Source of the DNA: Clostridium sp. CF012
GTDB taxonomy: Bacteria; Bacillota; Clostridia; Clostridiales; Clostridiaceae
DNA: 64,000 bases
Assembly (NCBI RefSeq): GCF_018861755.1
Contig: NZ_JAHLEF010000022.1
Span: 1-64,000, forward strand
Reading direction: 5' to 3'
Position 1 is the stretch's first letter; every line of letters begins with the position of its first letter. The notes under the pieces are model-generated. The model ran no database searches. It saw only the letters and a program-made list of their open reading frames with translations, and was not told the DNA's origin. The translations under genes and the position numbers were made by a program. Positions 8,124-16,623 of this stretch are shown one piece after another.

Positions 8124-8975
8124 GTGAAAGATTGTAGTATTTCAACATTTGAAACAGCTTGGTGTCCAGGTTGTGGTGATCATGCTATCTTGGATGCTTT
8201 AAAAGAAACCCTTATTTCTCTTGGTAAAAAGCCTCATGAGGTACTTATTGTTGGTGGTATAGGTCAAGCAGCTAAAACTCCCCAGTACTTAAATACTAAT
8301 GGGTTTTCTGGTCTCCATGGAAGAGCATTACCTCCAGCAGCGGCTGCAAAAATTGTTAATAAGAATATGACGGTAATAATAGATACTGGAGATGGGGACT
8401 CCTATGGTGAGGGCGGAAATCATTTTATTCATAATATAAGAAGAAATGTAGATATATCACATTTTGTTCATAATAATCAGATTTACGGGCTTACAAAAGG
8501 ACAAGCATCTCCTACAACTGATGTTGGACATGTAACTGACGTACAACCATATGGCTCAAATAATACTCCAATGAACCCAATGCTTCTCGCCATTTCTCTA
8601 GGTGCGGGCTTCGTAGCAAGGGCGTTTAGTGGCGACAAGGAACACCTTAAACGCATAATGGAAGAAGCAATAAATTACAAGGGCTATGCACTTGTAGATA
8701 TTCTACAACCCTGCGTAAGTTTTAATAAAATTAATACATTCCAGTGGTACAATAAAAGAGTATATAAATTGGAAGAAGGTTATGATCCAACTAATAAGCT
8801 TAAAGCTATTGAAAAATCCATGGAATGGAATGATAAAATTCCACTTGGAATTTTATACAAAGAAATCAAACCTGATTTCCATGATAAAATTGATTTTTTA
8901 AGAGATGGTAAACCACTTATAAATTTGGAAATAGATTTAAATAAAATCAGTGAATTTATGCAGGATTTTGTTTAG
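8124..8975 (+). CDS. 2-oxoacid:ferredoxin oxidoreductase, beta (TPP-binding) subunit
   Basis: This 283-residue partner of the fused gamma-alpha subunit carries the thiamine pyrophosphate site (GDGDSYGEGGNH, then an asparagine-rich HNNQIYGLTKGQASPT) and the N-terminal WCPGCGDHAIL motif, whose cysteines contribute to the iron-sulfur cluster. The HGRALPPAAAAKI segment is characteristic of the family. It starts at a GTG one base after the preceding stop, with GGAGG inside the end of the alpha gene, so translation is coupled. A hairpin terminator follows within 45 bases. Confidence 0.9.
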   Translation: MKDCSISTFETAWCPGCGDHAILDALKETLISLGKKPHEVLIVGGIGQAAKTPQYLNTNGFSGLHGRALPPAAAAKIVNKNMTVIIDTGDGDSYGEGGNHFIHNIRRNVDISHFVHNNQIYGLTKGQASPTTDVGHVTDVQPYGSNNTPMNPMLLAISLGAGFVARAFSGDKEHLKRIMEEAINYKGYALVDILQPCVSFNKINTFQWYNKRVYKLEEGYDPTNKLKAIEKSMEWNDKIPLGILYKEIKPDFHDKIDFLRDGKPLINLEIDLNKISEFMQDFV

Positions 8976-9017
8976 ACAGTGATGTTTTAAAATTAGATAG
9001 GAACTTTATATCTAGAT

Positions 9018-9070
9018 AAATGACAAGATACAATGAGTAGTTTAATATGTTACTTAGTATCTTGTTATTT
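9018..9070 (+). terminator. Terminator of the oxoacid oxidoreductase operon
   Basis: A 14-bp stem with one G-T pair (9018-9031 with 9057-9070) has a loop of about 25 bases and a T-rich 3' flank. Confidence 0.5.
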
Positions 9071-9224
9071 GTCTATTTCCCATGTTATTTTTACAGTTAT
9101 TTTTATAATAAAAATATATATTAACTTTCCTCAATAGGTGTGGATAAAACCCTTTTAATGAATCAAATTTTATAATATAATAGAACAGTTACAAACTATA
9201 AATTTTAATAGAGGAGCGCTGCAT

Positions 9225-9734
9225 ATGTTTATTTACATCCTCATCTTTCTCGCTAAAATAATTGAGGTTTCCTTAGCCACAGTTAGAACAGTACTGATAA
9301 CTAGGGGTGAAAAATTTTTCGGTTCACTTATCGGCTTTTTCGAAGTAATTATATGGTTATATTTAATTACCACGGTACTTATTGGAATAAATGAGGAACC
9401 CTTCAAAATGGTAGCATATGCATTAGGATTTGCTTGTGGAAATTATATTGGTTGCATTTTAGAAGAAAAACTAGCACTAGGACTCATAACCATACAAGCA
9501 ATCGTTTCTGAAAAAGATGGACCAACATTAGCTAAAATATTGAGATCAGAGAATGTAGGTGTTACTATTATGGATGCTGAGGGCTTAAAAGAAGCTAAAA
9601 AAATACTTTTATTACATGTTAAAAGAAAAAGAAAATCTAAAGTATTACGATTAATAACCAATTCAAATATTAAAGCTGTAATATCCCTATCAGATACTAA
9701 AACTATCTATGGTGGCTATGGTATTAGAAAATAG
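9225..9734 (+). CDS. UPF0316 / DUF2179 membrane protein
   Basis: The 169-residue protein has three transmembrane helices in its first 85 residues, including the family hallmark K-I-I-E-V-S-L-A-T-V-R-T-V-L-I-T-R-G, followed by a cytoplasmic DUF2179-type domain (VGVTIMDAEG ... KKILLLHVKRKR ... ISLSDTKTIYGGYG). The family is widespread in Firmicutes and of unknown function; the C-terminal fold resembles small regulatory domains. A GAGGAGC site lies before the ATG and two overlapping TATAAT-like boxes lie at 9171-9181. It is a single-gene unit. Confidence 0.85.
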   Translation: MFIYILIFLAKIIEVSLATVRTVLITRGEKFFGSLIGFFEVIIWLYLITTVLIGINEEPFKMVAYALGFACGNYIGCILEEKLALGLITIQAIVSEKDGPTLAKILRSENVGVTIMDAEGLKEAKKILLLHVKRKRKSKVLRLITNSNIKAVISLSDTKTIYGGYGIRK

Positions 9735-9742
9735 AAAAATTG

Positions 9743-9760
9743 GTGCCACGTGGGTGGCAC
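9743..9760 (-). terminator. Hairpin terminator of the MATE gene
   Basis: The stem GTGCCAC/GTGGCAC with a 4-base loop overlaps the MATE stop codon and is followed on the minus strand by a run of Ts. Fourteen bases of it (TGCCACGTGGGTGG) recur on the opposite strand in front of the GntR gene near 28.19 kb. Confidence 0.5.
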
Positions 9761-11106
9761 TATTTAAGTTTATTAATGCTTTTGTAAAGAAAAAATGCTG
9801 TTAATGCCGTAGCAATTAAATCTGCACAAGGTTGTGAAAGCCATAATCCGTCCAACTTAAAAAATAATGGAAGTGTAAGAATAAGAGGAATTAATACTAT
9901 GACCTGTCTTAAAATACTCAAAATCATTGAGGTTCTCGCCTCATTTATTGCTTGAAAATAACTTGCTCCTAAAATTTGAAACCCTAAAATAGGTAAAAAG
10001 ATTAAATCAATTCTAAGTCCACGTGCACCTAGATTAATCAGGTCAGGGTTGTTACCTACAAAAATACCAATAAGAGGCCTGGCAAATAGTTGTACCGTGA
10101 TAAACCCAATTATAGCAATACCAGTGCCGAAAGCTATGGCATACTTCAAAACCTTTAAAACTCTGGGGTAGGATTTTGCTCCATAATTAAAACCTATTAT
10201 AGGCTGAATTCCTTGACTTATACCAAATATGGGCATAAAAATTAGCATTGATATACTATTTAATATCCCCATGGCCGCTATTGCAAGATCCCCCCCATAA
10301 GCATAAAGACCTTTATTATATAAAATAACTACAAGACTTGATGCAATTTGCATAGAAAAAGGCGCCATACCAATAGCAAAAATATCCTTTATAATATATT
10401 TATGAAGCTTTAAATTAGATTTCTTTATTTTAAGTACGCTTCCACTATTTTTAAAGGTAAAATATTTAAGCACCCATAGTGTATTAAACGCTTGAGAAAT
10501 TACGGTTGCTATTGCAGCACCTTGAATTCCCATATTAAAACCGAATATTAATATTGGATCTAAGATAATATTAATAATTGCACCAAATACCATTGTAATC
10601 ATTGCCATTTTTGGATTACCTTCGGCTCTAATTATGTTATTTATACCAAAGCCTATATTTTGAAAAACGGCCCCCATTAGTATGATTTGTATATAAGCTT
10701 TTGCATAGGGAATGCTATTTTCGCTTGCCCCAAATAAGATTAAAAGTTTGTTTAAAAACAATATTCCAAGTATGCTAATTACTAATGATATTATTATTAT
10801 GAGTATCACTGCATTTCCCAAAATATCATCTGCGATTTCCTTCTTTTTTTCCCCTAATCTTATTGATATTACAGCACTAGCGCCTATACCAACAAGCATA
10901 CCAAAAGCCATTATAATAACTGATATGGGAAAGGTGATAGCAAGTCCTGACAGTGCATAGGATCCTACTCCTTTAATATGTCCTATATAAATTCGATCTA
11001 CAATATTATATAAGGCATTAACAATCATTCCCGTTATAGCAGGTATAGAAAACTTGAAAAGTAGTTTTCCTATACTTTCTGTTCCTAATTCTTTTGTTTG
11101 ATTCAT
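9760..11106 (-). CDS. MATE-family multidrug/metabolite efflux transporter
   Basis: This 448-residue inner-membrane transporter has twelve predicted helices in two MatE halves. The first carries IPAITGMIVNALYNIVDRIYIGH and the second GMAPFSMQIASSLVVILYN, both standard for the MepA-like branch that exports cationic drugs by Na+ or H+ exchange. The start is placed at MNQTKEL because GGAGG lies nine bases upstream. An earlier in-frame start seven codons back has no site. It is a single-gene unit, and the substrate is unknown. Confidence 0.9.
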   Translation of the reverse strand: MNQTKELGTESIGKLLFKFSIPAITGMIVNALYNIVDRIYIGHIKGVGSYALSGLAITFPISVIIMAFGMLVGIGASAVISIRLGEKKKEIADDILGNAVILIIIISLVISILGILFLNKLLILFGASENSIPYAKAYIQIILMGAVFQNIGFGINNIIRAEGNPKMAMITMVFGAIINIILDPILIFGFNMGIQGAAIATVISQAFNTLWVLKYFTFKNSGSVLKIKKSNLKLHKYIIKDIFAIGMAPFSMQIASSLVVILYNKGLYAYGGDLAIAAMGILNSISMLIFMPIFGISQGIQPIIGFNYGAKSYPRVLKVLKYAIAFGTGIAIIGFITVQLFARPLIGIFVGNNPDLINLGARGLRIDLIFLPILGFQILGASYFQAINEARTSMILSILRQVIVLIPLILTLPLFFKLDGLWLSQPCADLIATALTAFFLYKSINKLK

Positions 11107-11369
11107 AAAAAATATCCTCCATATCAAAAATATATATAAAAAATGTTTGGATTTTGAAAATCAACCATTCCTTTAACTACTTTCTAGTATATCATATGTT
11201 TTTATTCTTTTAAATTATCGATTTTTAAAATTTCATTAAATATTTTCACCAAAAATATGATATAATAATTCTTTATTGTCTTATCTATATTTAACTTAAC
11301 AGAATTTGGCTAATATATAAAAATAGGAATAAAATTACATACTTAAAAATTGTTAGGAGTGACAAAATT

Positions 11370-11834
11370 ATGAAAAATACAATATTAACACCTAGCGGAG
11401 TAGCAAAATTAGAGGAAGAATTAGAACTGCGCACAGGAGAAAAAAGAAAAGAAATAACAGCAGCAATTAAAGAAGCAAAGGGCCATGGCGATTTAAGTGA
11501 AAATGCAGAATATGATGCAGCTAAAGATGATGAAGCAACCAATAATGATAGAGTCATTAAGATTCAAGAATTGCTTAGAAGCTCTACAGTAGTTGAAGAC
11601 TACAGTAATGATGACCATCTAGGTCTTGGCGGCGAGGCTGATATTAAATTTCTTGATACAGATGAAATTGAGAAAGTGTGTCTTGTATCCACAGTAGAGA
11701 CTGACCCAGAATTAATGAATATAAGTATTGAATCTCCACTTGGAATGGCAATATATAAAAAATCCCTTGGTGCTACTTGCATTGTTATAGCTCCAGAGGG
11801 TAATTATGAAGTAAGTATAGAAAAAATTTACTAG
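11370..11834 (+). CDS. greA: GreA-family transcription elongation factor
   Basis: The 154-residue protein rescues backtracked RNA polymerase by stimulating transcript cleavage. The N-terminal coiled coil reaches its tip at HGDLSENAEYDAAKD, where the conserved Asp and Glu enter the secondary channel. The C-terminal domain (SPLGMAIYKKSLGATCIVIAPEGNYEVSIEKIY) is of the FKBP-like type. The tip sequence is canonical, whereas the linker region (LLRSSTVVEDYS) is less typical, so this may be a second GreA paralogue. A TTAGGAG site precedes the ATG. The transcription unit is a single gene. Confidence 0.85.
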   Translation: MKNTILTPSGVAKLEEELELRTGEKRKEITAAIKEAKGHGDLSENAEYDAAKDDEATNNDRVIKIQELLRSSTVVEDYSNDDHLGLGGEADIKFLDTDEIEKVCLVSTVETDPELMNISIESPLGMAIYKKSLGATCIVIAPEGNYEVSIEKIY

Positions 11835-11850
11835 AACAAAAAAGGGAATG

Positions 11851-11886
11851 AAAATATAAGCAGATAGCAATATCTGCTTATATTTT
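11851..11886. terminator. Terminator between greA and the SASP gene
   Basis: A perfect 16-bp stem is capped by a GCAA (GNRA-type) tetraloop. A and T runs on both sides make it bidirectional for the convergent genes. Confidence 0.7.
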
Positions 11887-11905
11887 GTGATTTCTTATGT
11901 TGTTT

Positions 11906-12130
11906 TTACTTATTATTCACCATATTTTTTTCTGCTGCTTCTACCATTCGCCTTACCATCTCTCCACCAACATTACCTGAATTCTTTATCTTATTTACAA
12001 TTCCACTAGGAACATCTCCCATATATACACTTTTGCTTTCAAAGTTACCTAGTCCCATATCTTCTGCTACTTCCATTTTAAATTTTTCAAGTTTTCCCAC
12101 TGCTCCTGGTACTAATACTCTTTTACTCAT
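11906..12130 (-). CDS. Alpha/beta-type small acid-soluble spore protein
   Basis: This 74-residue DNA-binding protein coats and protects spore DNA. The family blocks are present: KLEKFKMEVAEDMGLGN, in which MEVAED corresponds to the Gpr protease cleavage region, and GNVGGEMVRRMVEAAEKNM. It is shorter and more divergent than the main SASPs, as are the minor clostridial ones. A GGGAGG site precedes the ATG, and a sigma-G-type promoter lies about 48 to 77 bases upstream of the start codon. Confidence 0.9.
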   Translation of the reverse strand: MSKRVLVPGAVGKLEKFKMEVAEDMGLGNFESKSVYMGDVPSGIVNKIKNSGNVGGEMVRRMVEAAEKNMVNNK

Positions 12131-12177
12131 TTTACTACCTCCCTATAATTTTTATTTCTGTCTTGTATACCTACTGT

Positions 12178-12207
12178 TAGTATTTTTTTAAACGGCTTTT
12201 TTATTCA
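12178..12207 (-). promoter_or_regulatory. Sigma-G-type forespore promoter of the SASP gene
   Basis: On the minus strand TGAATA (-35, 12202-12207) is separated by 17 bp from AATACTA (-10, 12178-12184). Sigma-G promoters are known as G-x-ATR with CATxxTA, so this matches at all but one position. It fits the forespore expression of SASP genes. Confidence 0.6.
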
Positions 12208-12273
12208 TCAGCTTTATTAAATTTTAGAATTTCCACTTAAAGCCAATAATAACTGTGAAGGAGGGTAGAAAAA

Positions 12274-12331
12274 CCAGATCAGGAAACTGGATGTTTGCCA
12301 GTCCATACCAAGTAGCATCCTTTTATTGGTA
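12274..12331. other. Possible structured RNA with interlocking pairings
   Basis: In the 245-base gap between the SASP gene and the aspartate decarboxylase gene, GGATG (12289-12293) pairs with CATCC (12316-12320). TACCAA (12306-12311), inside that loop, pairs with TTGGTA (12326-12331), which gives an H-type pseudoknot. CCAG (12274-12277) and CCAG (12298-12301) compete for CTGG (12287-12290). No known riboswitch class was recognised, and no open frame lies directly downstream on the plus strand. Confidence 0.3.
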
Positions 12332-12374
12332 AAATATAAGATAAATTAGATAAAGCTACGCATATATCGCTTGT

Positions 12375-14009
12375 TTACCTTGTTTTAGACTCATTCCATT
12401 CTTTTAAATAATCTTCCAATACTTTATGAAGAACTTCCCCAATTTTAGAATAGGCTTCATCATTAAGATTTGCAAGAGATATCCTAATAGCCCACTCTGG
12501 ACCATTGAATCCACTACTACCTAATAACACTATAGCAGATTTTTCTGCTAGACGTATGAGGATGTCTACTGGTTTATAATTTGCTTGTAAATATTGCATA
12601 AATTCCACATTATTATTTCGGCCTGCCCACTCCAGTAAATCAAATTGAGCATAGTAAGATGCATCGAAAGGATCTGCCTCTATCTCTAATCCTAGTCCTT
12701 CGAACAAAAGCCTTTTGCGGTTACGACAGATATCTTTTGTTAATTGTTTATATCTATTTTCTTTATCTGTTATAGCAAATAACGAAAAAAATGCCATTTG
12801 TACTTGTTGTGGTGTTGATAACCCTGCAGTATGATTGAGTGCTACTTGACGACTATCTGCTACTATTCTATCGATAAATGCAATGCTATCAGGATTAGTA
12901 GAAATCCCGCCGTATCTTCTTCTTGCTCTTCCCTTTTTATCTTCATCTTGCTGACTTAATAATTTATCAAATACATTGTCTTCATAAAGTGAAATAGTTC
13001 CAAGACGCCAGCCTGTTACTCCAAAGTATTTTGAATAAGAATATACTCCGATTGTATTGTATGGTAAATCTACCATTAATGAACGGTAATCATCTACAAA
13101 AGTGCTATATACATCATCTGAAATAATCATTAAATCTGGATTATCATTTTTAACAATGTCTTTTATCTGTTTTACTGTTTCTGGCCTCATTGCAACAGAA
13201 GCTGGATTACTTGGATTAACTATAAATACTGCCTTTATAGTTGGATCGCTTATCTTCTCAATTTCACTTGAAGAATATTGCCATGTGTGCCTGCCATCTT
13301 CTGCTATTTCATCAGCCAAGACATCAATAACTTCAAAATTATAACGTGGTAAATGAGGTATCTCAAGATAAGGTGTAAAAATTGGCGACATAAGTGCAAT
13401 CTTATCTCCCTTTGACAATATATTATTTGCAATTAATGTATCAAAAATATAGCACATCGCGGCCGTTGCACCTTCAACTGCAAAAGTTTTAAACTTTGCT
13501 TGAGGGGATACATCGTAACCTAACTCCTGAATAAGATAATCATTAACTACACTTTCAATATGATGTAACATCCTATCAGGGTTTGGATAATTATCGCCAA
13601 TTATTCCATCTGCTAATTCGTAAATCCATTCATCGGAATTAAATCCTTTCACTTTTATACCATAATTAATCATTTTACTAAGCAGTTCTATTCCTGGTGC
13701 ATCTTTATGTTTTTTTATAAAATCTGTAAAATGCTCTGTAATTCCTTCTTTTTTTGGCATTCCAGCTAAGTCGTTTTCACTCCATACCTTGCGACTTTCT
13801 TCAATCGCAAATTGACCAAAGGTGAAGAAAGCTTCTCTTGGGGTTGCTGCAATCCAGTTAGGATTTCCTCTACCTGCATCTAGTAGTGAATGCGTACCGC
13901 TTTTCTTTGATTCATCTGCAAGATTTATTAATTTATCTTTAAGTTCAAATGGGCTTATTTTGCCATAAACCTCCTCTATTTCTTTACGTTGAAGACTTAA
14001 TTTATCCAA
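12375..14009 (-). CDS. aspD: Aspartate 4-decarboxylase / aminotransferase (class I PLP enzyme)
   Basis: This 544-residue PLP enzyme of the AspD type converts aspartate to alanine and CO2, with aspartate aminotransferase side activity. It can run an aspartate:alanine antiport proton-motive cycle where a transporter is present. Visible motifs are AGRGNPNWIAATPREAF, VNPSNPASVAMRPE, VIISDDVYSTF-type aspartate placement (IISDDVYSTFVDDYRSL) and the Schiff-base lysine in YSYSKYFGVTGWRLG. The length and the long N-terminal segment match the decarboxylase branch rather than ordinary aminotransferases. The start is taken as a TTG because AGGGGG lies nine bases before it; an upstream in-frame TTG has no site. 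No aspartate:alanine exchanger is adjacent. Confidence 0.85.
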   Translation of the reverse strand: MDKLSLQRKEIEEVYGKISPFELKDKLINLADESKKSGTHSLLDAGRGNPNWIAATPREAFFTFGQFAIEESRKVWSENDLAGMPKKEGITEHFTDFIKKHKDAPGIELLSKMINYGIKVKGFNSDEWIYELADGIIGDNYPNPDRMLHHIESVVNDYLIQELGYDVSPQAKFKTFAVEGATAAMCYIFDTLIANNILSKGDKIALMSPIFTPYLEIPHLPRYNFEVIDVLADEIAEDGRHTWQYSSSEIEKISDPTIKAVFIVNPSNPASVAMRPETVKQIKDIVKNDNPDLMIISDDVYSTFVDDYRSLMVDLPYNTIGVYSYSKYFGVTGWRLGTISLYEDNVFDKLLSQQDEDKKGRARRRYGGISTNPDSIAFIDRIVADSRQVALNHTAGLSTPQQVQMAFFSLFAITDKENRYKQLTKDICRNRKRLLFEGLGLEIEADPFDASYYAQFDLLEWAGRNNNVEFMQYLQANYKPVDILIRLAEKSAIVLLGSSGFNGPEWAIRISLANLNDEAYSKIGEVLHKVLEDYLKEWNESKTR

Positions 14010-14137
14010 TTCATAATACCCCCTACTTATAATTAGCAATTTATTTTATCTTATTATTATACCGCAATAATACTTTTTTACACTAATCCTTTTTTAACAT
14101 GATATAGTCTCTAAAGAACTAAGCCACCAAATCGCAA

Positions 14138-14167
14138 AAAAAGCCACCTTATAAAAGGTGGCTTTTT
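14138..14167 (-). terminator. Terminator of the cold-shock gene
   Basis: A perfect 13-bp stem (AAAAAGCCACCTT with its complement) with an ATAA loop has A and T runs on both sides and lies 17 bases past the stop. Confidence 0.75.
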
Positions 14168-14183
14168 GTAATATAAATATTAT

Positions 14184-14381
14184 TTATATTGCTGAAACCT
14201 CTATTGCTTGAAGTCCTTTAGGGCCTTCTTCTGTTTCGAATTGAACTTTTTGGCCTTCTTCAAGGCTTTTTCTTGAATCTTGAATTGCAGATGTATGTAC
14301 GAATATATCTTTCTCACCTTCAATTTCAATAAATCCAAATCCTTTTTCTGTGTTAAACCATTTCACTGTTCCGATTTTCAT
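14184..14381 (-). CDS. Cold-shock protein, CspA/CspB family
   Basis: This 65-residue single OB-fold RNA chaperone has RNP1 (KGFGFI) and RNP2 (IFVHTSAI), and its ending ([15 protein letters not shown]) is typical of clostridial Csps. The start MKIGTVKWF is chosen because GGAGG lies seven bases upstream. About 270 bases of AT-rich sequence separate it from the divergent SHOCT gene and may include a cold-responsive leader, but no specific element was identified there. Confidence 0.95.
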   Translation of the reverse strand: MKIGTVKWFNTEKGFGFIEIEGEKDIFVHTSAIQDSRKSLEEGQKVQFETEEGPKGLQAIEVSAI

Positions 14382-14648
14382 TAATTTTCCTCCAAACACT
14401 AAACATCATTATTTACGATACATTAATTTTGCATCAACAATGTTTCATTAACAATATAACATAACATTCAAAAAATATCAATTTACTCTAAAGCTTATAT
14501 AACCTTCAAATCCTTCAAAAACTCTGTTTGTAAGATAATGTCCCCTACACTAATAGCAATGTGGCATTATTACTTCATAATTGCAACACAATTGGGTAGT
14601 AAACTATGTATATTAAGAGAAAATAATTAAAAGAAGGGATAGATTGAT

Positions 14649-14915
14649 ATGATGGGATATGGATATAATATGATGAGAAGCGGCCATGGATATAATATGT
14701 TGGGAGGTTGGTTTGGAATGATGCTAATTCCTATAATTATAATTGGAGTGATTGTGTTTGTAGTTTATAATCAAGGTCATAATGGTAGTTTGAAAAATAT
14801 AGGATCTAGAAATACTTCTTTAGATATCTTAAATAATAGATTTGCAGCTGGAGAAATAAACGAAGAAGAATATAACCGTAAAAAAAGTTTACTATTAAAT
14901 ACTAAAACACTTTAA
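14649..14915 (+). CDS. Small membrane protein with SHOCT domain
   Basis: The 88-residue product has a Met/Gly/Tyr-rich N-terminus (MMGYGYNMMRSGHGYNM), one transmembrane helix at about 24-44 and a C-terminal SHOCT motif (SLDILNNRFAAGEINEEEYNRKKSLL). SHOCT segments occur at the ends of many bacterial proteins and are thought to mediate oligomer contacts. An AGAAGGGAT site precedes the ATG. The Met/His-rich start is reminiscent of metal-exposed membrane proteins, but no binding site can be proven. Confidence 0.8.
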   Translation: MMGYGYNMMRSGHGYNMLGGWFGMMLIPIIIIGVIVFVVYNQGHNGSLKNIGSRNTSLDILNNRFAAGEINEEEYNRKKSLLLNTKTL

Positions 14916-14955
14916 ATTATTTAATAATATTATGTCTTATAAATGAATATGCAAC

Positions 14956-14992
14956 AAAAAAATATGGTGGCCCTTAGCCACCATATTTTTTT
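14956..14992. terminator. Bidirectional terminator
   Basis: A perfect 16-bp stem (14956-14971 with 14977-14992) with T and A runs sits between the convergent SHOCT and YqeY genes. Confidence 0.75.
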
Positions 14993-14995
14993 CTC

Positions 14996-15436
14996 TTATG
15001 CCAGTAATTCATTTACAAGAGGATTTATCTTCTTGCTATCATACTTTCCTTTTAACTTTGGCATAACAGCCTTCATAGTCTTTCCCATGTCACCCTTTCC
15101 CTTAAATGCATTTTCTGCAATAACTTCAATGACAATTGCCTTTGCCTGCTCATCAGTAAATTGCACTGGCATATAAAATGTGAACAGCTCAATAGCGATT
15201 TCTGTTTCAGTAATAATATCTACATTATTAGCTTGTTTCGCATAGCTAAGAGTTTCATTTAATTGTTTAATTGTTTTCTCAATAATACCAATTAACTCAG
15301 TGTCTTCAAGTTCTTTCTTTAAGTCCATTTCCTTATATTTAACTTCAGCCATTAAAGTCCTTAAAGCAGTTAGCCTTATCTTATCCTTACTTTTCATATA
15401 TTTAATAATATCATCTTTTAATGTTTGTTTTAACAT
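14996..15436 (-). CDS. yqeY: GatB/YqeY domain protein
   Basis: The 146-residue helical protein resembles the tRNA-binding tail of GatB. It has LKQTLKDDIIKYMKSKDKIRLTALRTLMAEVK at the N-terminus, an ELFTFYMPVQFTDEQ centre and a GKGDMGKTMKAVMPKLKGKYD C-terminus, all standard YqeY blocks. It is often found near rpsU and is thought to touch tRNA or amidotransferase function without proven activity. Here it is a single-gene unit. GGAGG precedes the ATG. Confidence 0.9.
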   Translation of the reverse strand: MLKQTLKDDIIKYMKSKDKIRLTALRTLMAEVKYKEMDLKKELEDTELIGIIEKTIKQLNETLSYAKQANNVDIITETEIAIELFTFYMPVQFTDEQAKAIVIEVIAENAFKGKGDMGKTMKAVMPKLKGKYDSKKINPLVNELLA

Positions 15437-15667
15437 ATGTACGTACCTCCAATTGATTTAGTGTTTTTCACTAAGTTATATTATATCTAAATAATATTGT
15501 TCTATATACATTATACCCTTAATTTGCTATAAAAGACAAACTAACATGATATTTCTAAAAAATTTATAAACCTCTGAATTTATAGATTTATAATGTTATA
15601 ATGTATAGATTAAAACCATTTAAGAGGCGAGACTAAGAGGTTGAGAATTCAAAAGGGAGTGATTTTA

Positions 15668-16621
15668 TTGATTACTTATATTAATAGTGAAGTGCATGAA
15701 TTTGACGCCATAGAAAAAGCTTTTGCAAATAAAAAAGCAAATACTAAAGAAGTGTTTTGGCTTAATATAAATAATCCAACTAATAGTGATTTTGAGTTTC
15801 TGAAAAATAAATTTAAGTTTCATCATCTTACTATTGATGACTGCATTCATAAGACTAAGAGAAGTAAAATAACTGACTATAATGATTATCATTTTTTGAT
15901 TATTACTACATCCGATAGTCATCCAAATAATACGTTTTCTTATAACAACATATATGTGTACATTACCTCCGGCTATATTATAACAATACATTACGGCGAA
16001 AATAAATCAGTGAAAAAAATTATAAATGACATAGACAATGGGTTAGATATTGTTTCTAATGGAAGTGACTTTGTTTTGTATCATATTCTTGATGAAGCAA
16101 TAGATCAATTGTTTATTATAACAGATAAACTTGAAGAAAGAATTAACACTTTAGAAGAAGAAACCATGAACAACCCTGTTCAAATCACTCTTAATAATAT
16201 AATGAGAGTAAAAAAAAGCGTTATCAAGCTGAGAAGAGTTGTTTCTCCTATGCGCGAAGTTTTAAATACTCTTTTGAGACATGATGATATTATAACTGAA
16301 AAACACAGATTGTATTTCTCAGATATATATGACCATATACTTCGTATATATGATTTAATTGAATCTGACCATGAAATGATTACATCTTGTTTAGAGCTTT
16401 ATTCCTCGCAATTATCTAATTCCATGAACAAAGTAATGAAGGTTTTAACTATTATCAGTACAATTATGATGCCACTCACAATAATAACAGGAATCTATGG
16501 CATGAATTTTGTAAATATGCCCGAACTACGTGCTAAATATAGTTACTTTATTGTTATATTTATAATGATTTTTAGTTCTATATTCCAAATCCTATTTTTC
16601 AAAAAGAAAAAATGGTTATAA
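15668..16621 (+). CDS. corA: CorA-family magnesium/divalent cation channel
   Basis: The protein has 317 residues with the TTG start at 15668, which has AAGGGAG eight bases upstream; a TTG nine codons earlier lacks a site. A large cytoplasmic funnel domain with a long helix (about 150-250) leads to two C-terminal transmembrane helices. The selectivity motif is GIYGMNFVNMPE after the first helix, containing the invariant G-M-N. CorA pentamers carry Mg2+, Co2+ or Ni2+. The stop falls three bases before the end of the convergent AEC carrier gene. Confidence 0.9.
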   Translation: MITYINSEVHEFDAIEKAFANKKANTKEVFWLNINNPTNSDFEFLKNKFKFHHLTIDDCIHKTKRSKITDYNDYHFLIITTSDSHPNNTFSYNNIYVYITSGYIITIHYGENKSVKKIINDIDNGLDIVSNGSDFVLYHILDEAIDQLFIITDKLEERINTLEEETMNNPVQITLNNIMRVKKSVIKLRRVVSPMREVLNTLLRHDDIITEKHRLYFSDIYDHILRIYDLIESDHEMITSCLELYSSQLSNSMNKVMKVLTIISTIMMPLTIITGIYGMNFVNMPELRAKYSYFIVIFIMIFSSIFQILFFKKKKWL

Positions 16622-16623
16622 TA

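Noticed and set aside
12271-12300. Match to the TPP riboswitch core (CCTGATCTGG) on the minus strand
   Set aside because: The 3' GCCAGCGTAGGGA, the CTGAGA element and a downstream thiamine gene are all missing, so a TPP riboswitch is not supported.
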